Below are positions 7,239-9,426 of a stretch of 9,426 nt of DNA, in pieces; within the stretch, counting starts at the first letter, position 1, and every line of letters begins with the position of its first letter. The stretch spans positions 1 to 9,426 of the forward strand of contig JALRGB010000508.1 of assembly GCA_023253575.1 (NCBI GenBank), given 5' to 3'. The position numbers were made by a program, and so were the translations under genes. Origin of the DNA: Verrucomicrobiales bacterium. Lineage in GTDB: Bacteria; Verrucomicrobiota; Verrucomicrobiia; Verrucomicrobiales; V1-33. The notes below the pieces were generated by a model. The model saw only the letters and a program-made list of their open reading frames with translations. It ran no database searches and was not told the origin of the DNA.

Positions 7239-8267
7239 ATGAAAGTATTGAAATTTTTCTTTCTCCCATGCCTCAGCCTGCTGGCCGGGTGCGGTGCGGC
7301 GCTGGGCCTCGACAGCGAGGCTTGGCTCTCGTATCCCGGCGGGGACGGTCCCGGTCGTGGGAAACACGTCGTGTTGATCGCTGCTGATCAGGAATACCGC
7401 AGCGAACAATCCATGCCCATGATGGCCAAAGTCCTCAGTACACATCACGGGTTTACCTGCACAGTGCTGTTTGGGGTCAACGAAAAAGGGGAAGTGGATC
7501 CTACCATGCCGGTTTATCCCGAGGAAGGACGGGAATTCAAGGAGCACCATATTCCAGGGCTCGAACATCTGGCCACCGCCGATTTGGTCATTTTCTTTCC
7601 TCGATTGCTGACCCTGCCCATGGCGGAGCGCGAAATGATCGTGAAATACATCGACTCGGGAAAACCAATTATTTCGCTGCGGACCGGAAATCACGGCTTT
7701 CATGCCGCGCTTCCTTATCAGATCGACGGTCGACAGGTGGATTGGGGCAATGATGTGTTAGGTGGATCTTTCATGGGGCACCATGGCCAATGGATGGCTG
7801 ACTCAACGCGCGGCCTCATCGTCGAGGAAGCCAAGGATCATCCCATCCTCCGCGGAGTCAGTGACATTTGGGGTAATTCCGATGTCTACCGCACCTATGA
7901 AGTGGGCGGTAGCCTGCCCTCCGGATGCACCGCTCTGGTCTGGGGACAGCCGCTCCTCGGACGCAAGCGTCACGACGCACCAAATCCGGAATTGGAACCG
8001 CTGCCGGTCGCATGGTATAAAAACTGGTCGACCAGTACCGGCCTCCAAGCCCGGGTCTTTCATTCAACGATGGGCAGCGGTACAGATCTGGAATGCCCTG
8101 GTTTGCGGCGGCTCATCGTGAATGCCGTTTATTGGAGTGTGAAAATGGAGGCCGATATCACTCCCTCACGCAGCGTGGACATTGTTGGTTCTTACTCACC
8201 CCTCGAGAGCGGGTTCGAATACGAAAAAATCGGCGTCGTTCCAAAGCTTCCCTCCGCGTATAAATAA
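7239..8267 (+). CDS. ThuA-like domain protein, probable lipoprotein
   Basis: A 342-residue protein from ATG 7239, 19 bp after the propeller stop, so probably in the same transcript. The N-terminus is MKVLKFFFLP followed by a hydrophobic stretch and a lipobox LAGC (15-18), which predicts lipidation at C18; ordinary signal peptidase cleavage near residue 23 is the alternative. Residues 41-300 match the ThuA family, which has a class I glutamine-amidotransferase-like fold: HVVLIAADQEYRSEQSMP at 43-60, LATADLVIFF at 111-120, GKPIISLRTGNHGFHA at 141-156 at the nucleophile-elbow position, GGSFMGHHG at 175-183, DHPILRGVSDIW at 200-211, and FHSTMGSGTDLECPGLRRL at 274-292. The elbow lacks the cysteine of true amidotransferases, as is usual in ThuA proteins. 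ThuA was named for trehalose use in rhizobia, and the PVC phyla carry many exported paralogues of unknown substrate. A short tail (about 303-342) follows the domain. The operon context suggests carbohydrate processing in the envelope. Confidence 0.9.
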   Translation: MKVLKFFFLPCLSLLAGCGAALGLDSEAWLSYPGGDGPGRGKHVVLIAADQEYRSEQSMPMMAKVLSTHHGFTCTVLFGVNEKGEVDPTMPVYPEEGREFKEHHIPGLEHLATADLVIFFPRLLTLPMAEREMIVKYIDSGKPIISLRTGNHGFHAALPYQIDGRQVDWGNDVLGGSFMGHHGQWMADSTRGLIVEEAKDHPILRGVSDIWGNSDVYRTYEVGGSLPSGCTALVWGQPLLGRKRHDAPNPELEPLPVAWYKNWSTSTGLQARVFHSTMGSGTDLECPGLRRLIVNAVYWSVKMEADITPSRSVDIVGSYSPLESGFEYEKIGVVPKLPSAYK

Positions 8268-8436
8268 GCCTGTTAAGGTCGGTAGACAGCAAATTGCAGA
8301 TACCCGCTTTTTTTGGCTGAATGACTAAGATTTGATCTTGCCGTTCCAGTTCGGAACCCGTATTCTCCGAACATGCCCGATCCCGACTAGGCTTGAGAGA
8401 GCTGAATCGTTCGCCCAACTCAACACGCCACTCGTC

Positions 8437-8982
8437 ATGCGACAGTCATCGAAGCAGATTCTGAGACATCGGCGGTTACTTCGCCAGTCGCAGCCTGTCA
8501 CTGCGCTAGGTAGGGCTATTCTGGCAACTTTTTGTGCAGGTGTTGTTTGGTGGTTCGTTGAGCATCCATCGCACATGCTGCCCACAGCCGGTATCGTGGC
8601 GGCCTTCTCTATTTTCATCTATATCGCGGGCATTTTTGAGTCCTGGCGACTTGATCGGATGGCACAGACCAGACTGAGCGAGTCCATCTGTCAGTTTGCC
8701 CGATACTTTCGCGGACCTGACTTTGATCCTGTTCTCGTCCGAGCCGTCTATGAGTCCACGCAGGAGCTTTCTGGCCGAGCAGACGTGCCTATTCGTCCGG
8801 CTGACAGGTTCAGCGAGGAGTTTGGCATCGTTGACGAGGATTTGGACGACCTTGCAGCAGACGTGGCGAGCCTTGCATATCGCAGTTTCGAGCACACAGA
8901 CCGGAATCCACTTTACGGACAGGTTCGGACCATTGCAGACCTCATCCGCTTCTTGCAGCATCAGCCTCGACTCACCAGATGA
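8437..8982 (+). CDS. Small membrane protein with acyl-carrier-protein-like C-terminal domain (function unknown)
   Basis: A 181-residue protein from ATG 8437. The frame is open further upstream to a TTG at 8332, but that extension gives an unlikely N-terminus. A basic N-terminus (MRQSSKQILRHRRLLRQ) precedes two predicted membrane helices, about 23-41 (ILATFCAGVVWWF) and 48-68 (AGIVAAFSIFIYIAGIF), then an amphipathic stretch to about 92. Residues 92-177 are acidic and helical. The order RPADRFSEEFGI, DEDLDDLAADVASLA, then VRTIADLIRFLQHQP resembles an acyl carrier protein: a fold-start loop, the helix-II DSL region, and a final TVxDLVxF helix. The serine that would carry phosphopantetheine is replaced by acidic residues, so a classical carrier role is unlikely. 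DUF1493-type ACP-like proteins are a possible comparison. I do not recognise the family with certainty. The stop lies 22 bp before an attC-like palindrome, so the gene may be an integron cassette ORF. No Shine-Dalgarno sequence is evident. Confidence 0.7.
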   Translation: MRQSSKQILRHRRLLRQSQPVTALGRAILATFCAGVVWWFVEHPSHMLPTAGIVAAFSIFIYIAGIFESWRLDRMAQTRLSESICQFARYFRGPDFDPVLVRAVYESTQELSGRADVPIRPADRFSEEFGIVDEDLDDLAADVASLAYRSFEHTDRNPLYGQVRTIADLIRFLQHQPRLTR

Positions 8983-9004
8983 GCAGCATACGACCACAAC
9001 CAAG

Positions 9005-9133
9005 GGCTAACAACCCGAGCGCTGCAGCGAACCGCCGCCCCGCTGGGTAGCCGAACGGTTCGGGTAATTTGGCAGCGATTGTTGCAGCCGACCGGGCGTT
9101 TCCGGCGGCGGTCGCTGAGCTTGGTCGTTAGGC
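9005..9133 (+). other. Integron attC-like recombination site (129-bp imperfect palindrome)
   Basis: The right end has a consensus R' box GTTAGGC (9127-9133). The left end has GGCTAAC (9005-9011), which fits the complementary RYYYAAC box with one mismatch. The outer arms pair over 11 positions (9005-9015 with 9123-9133) with two mismatches. A short unpaired spacer follows (9016-9020 against 9121-9122). The inner arms then pair: GCTGCAGCG (9021-9029) with CGCTGAGC (9113-9120), leaving one extra G on the left, and ACCGCCGCC (9031-9039) perfectly with GGCGGCGGT (9104-9112), leaving A9030 bulged. The terminal loop is 9040-9103 and contains a small hairpin CCGAAC/GTTCGG at 9051-9063. Paired R boxes, an unpaired spacer, extrahelical bases confined to one arm and a length within the known 57-141 bp range are the features by which integrases recognise folded attC sites. 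The orientation suits the ORF ending at 8982. No integrase gene is visible. The alternative is an unrelated palindromic repeat or a transcription terminator. Confidence 0.62.
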
Positions 9134-9192
9134 ATTGCTCGCGCCTCTCCCGTGAACGAGAGACTTCCATTACCGGACATGACCGCAACCTC

Positions 9193-9426
9193 ATGAAACT
9201 AAGCCAAATTCTTTTAATCCTGACCGCCGTTCTGTGCGGCCAGAAGCTGGCTGCGGAGCCGCTCCCAGAGGCTCCCGTCACGAGCAAGAAGCCCATGCTT
9301 TTCGCGAATTACTACACTTGGTATTCCACCAACACGGGCCCGAACCAGACTTGGACGCACTGGGTCCGCCCTCCGGTTGCCGACGAGATGAACAAGGAGG
9401 CGAAGCGCACGGGAAAAGTCGCCGAA
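9193..9426 (+). CDS. Exported glycoside hydrolase-like protein, N-terminus only (GH99-like; 3' truncated by window edge)
   Basis: The frame is open from ATG 9193 to the window end (78 residues visible). Residues 1-21 form a signal peptide (MKLSQILLILTAVLCGQKLAA, probable cleavage before E22). The mature start reads KKPMLFANYYTWYSTNTGP (33-50), then WTHW at 54-57. This resembles the opening beta strand of GH99-type and related TIM-barrel hydrolases, which often begin with YYxWYxTxxGP and a nearby WxHW. That match is by eye over a short stretch, and the catalytic residues lie outside the window, so the family call is tentative; secreted polysaccharide or glycan hydrolysis is the likely role. 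The gene starts 60 bp after the attC-like site. No Shine-Dalgarno sequence is seen. A five-codon ORF (9179-9196, MTATS) ends in an ATGA overlap with the start codon and could couple translation, or be chance. Confidence 0.68.
   Translation, partial: MKLSQILLILTAVLCGQKLAAEPLPEAPVTSKKPMLFANYYTWYSTNTGPNQTWTHWVRPPVADEMNKEAKRTGKVAE

Noticed and set aside
8327..8339. Short hairpin AAGAT-TTG-ATCTT in the gap after the ThuA-like gene
   Set aside because: A 5-bp AT-rich stem with no following T-run is too weak to call a terminator. I see no other feature in the 169-bp gap apart from a near-miss cassette junction at 8272.
8332..8436. Upstream TTG-start extension of the small membrane protein
   Set aside because: The added 35 residues have no signal or helix pattern, while ATG 8437 gives a basic N-terminus directly before two membrane helices.

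Overview
The window looks like chromosomal DNA of a PVC-superphylum bacterium, most likely Verrucomicrobiota and less likely Planctomycetota. The reasons are a multi-CxxCH cytochrome carrying a PA14 domain, a PVC-style beta-propeller dehydrogenase, a secreted ThuA-like protein, a squalene-hopene-cyclase-like protein, and starts that mostly lack a recognisable Shine-Dalgarno sequence. This assignment is inferred from protein architecture; no rRNA or other taxonomic marker is present. All genes I can support lie on the + strand.

Layout. 1-672: C-terminal third of a squalene/hopene cyclase-like terpene cyclase, cut by the left edge. 707-2914: a compact SWIM zinc-finger plus SNF2 ATPase. 3003-8267: a tight three-gene run of exported proteins, made up of a five-haem c-type cytochrome with a central PA14 domain, a beta-propeller protein of the soluble sugar dehydrogenase type that overlaps it by 7 bp, and a ThuA-like putative lipoprotein 19 bp further on. 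8437-8982: a small membrane protein whose cytoplasmic tail resembles an acyl carrier protein fold without the usual serine. 9005-9133: a 129-bp imperfect palindrome with the features of an integron attC site. 9193-9426: the start of an exported protein resembling GH99-type glycoside hydrolases, cut by the right edge.

How the genes may work together. The propeller, the multihaem cytochrome and the ThuA-like protein are probably co-expressed and act outside the cytoplasmic membrane. A reasonable reading is an envelope carbohydrate oxidation unit: the propeller oxidises a sugar or polyol, the cytochrome takes the electrons, and the ThuA-like protein handles the oxidised sugar. The substrate cannot be read from sequence. 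The right end is different in character: a short accessory membrane ORF followed directly by an attC-like site in the correct orientation is the arrangement of an integron gene cassette. No integrase and no second clear attC is visible, so it could be a solitary or relic cassette.
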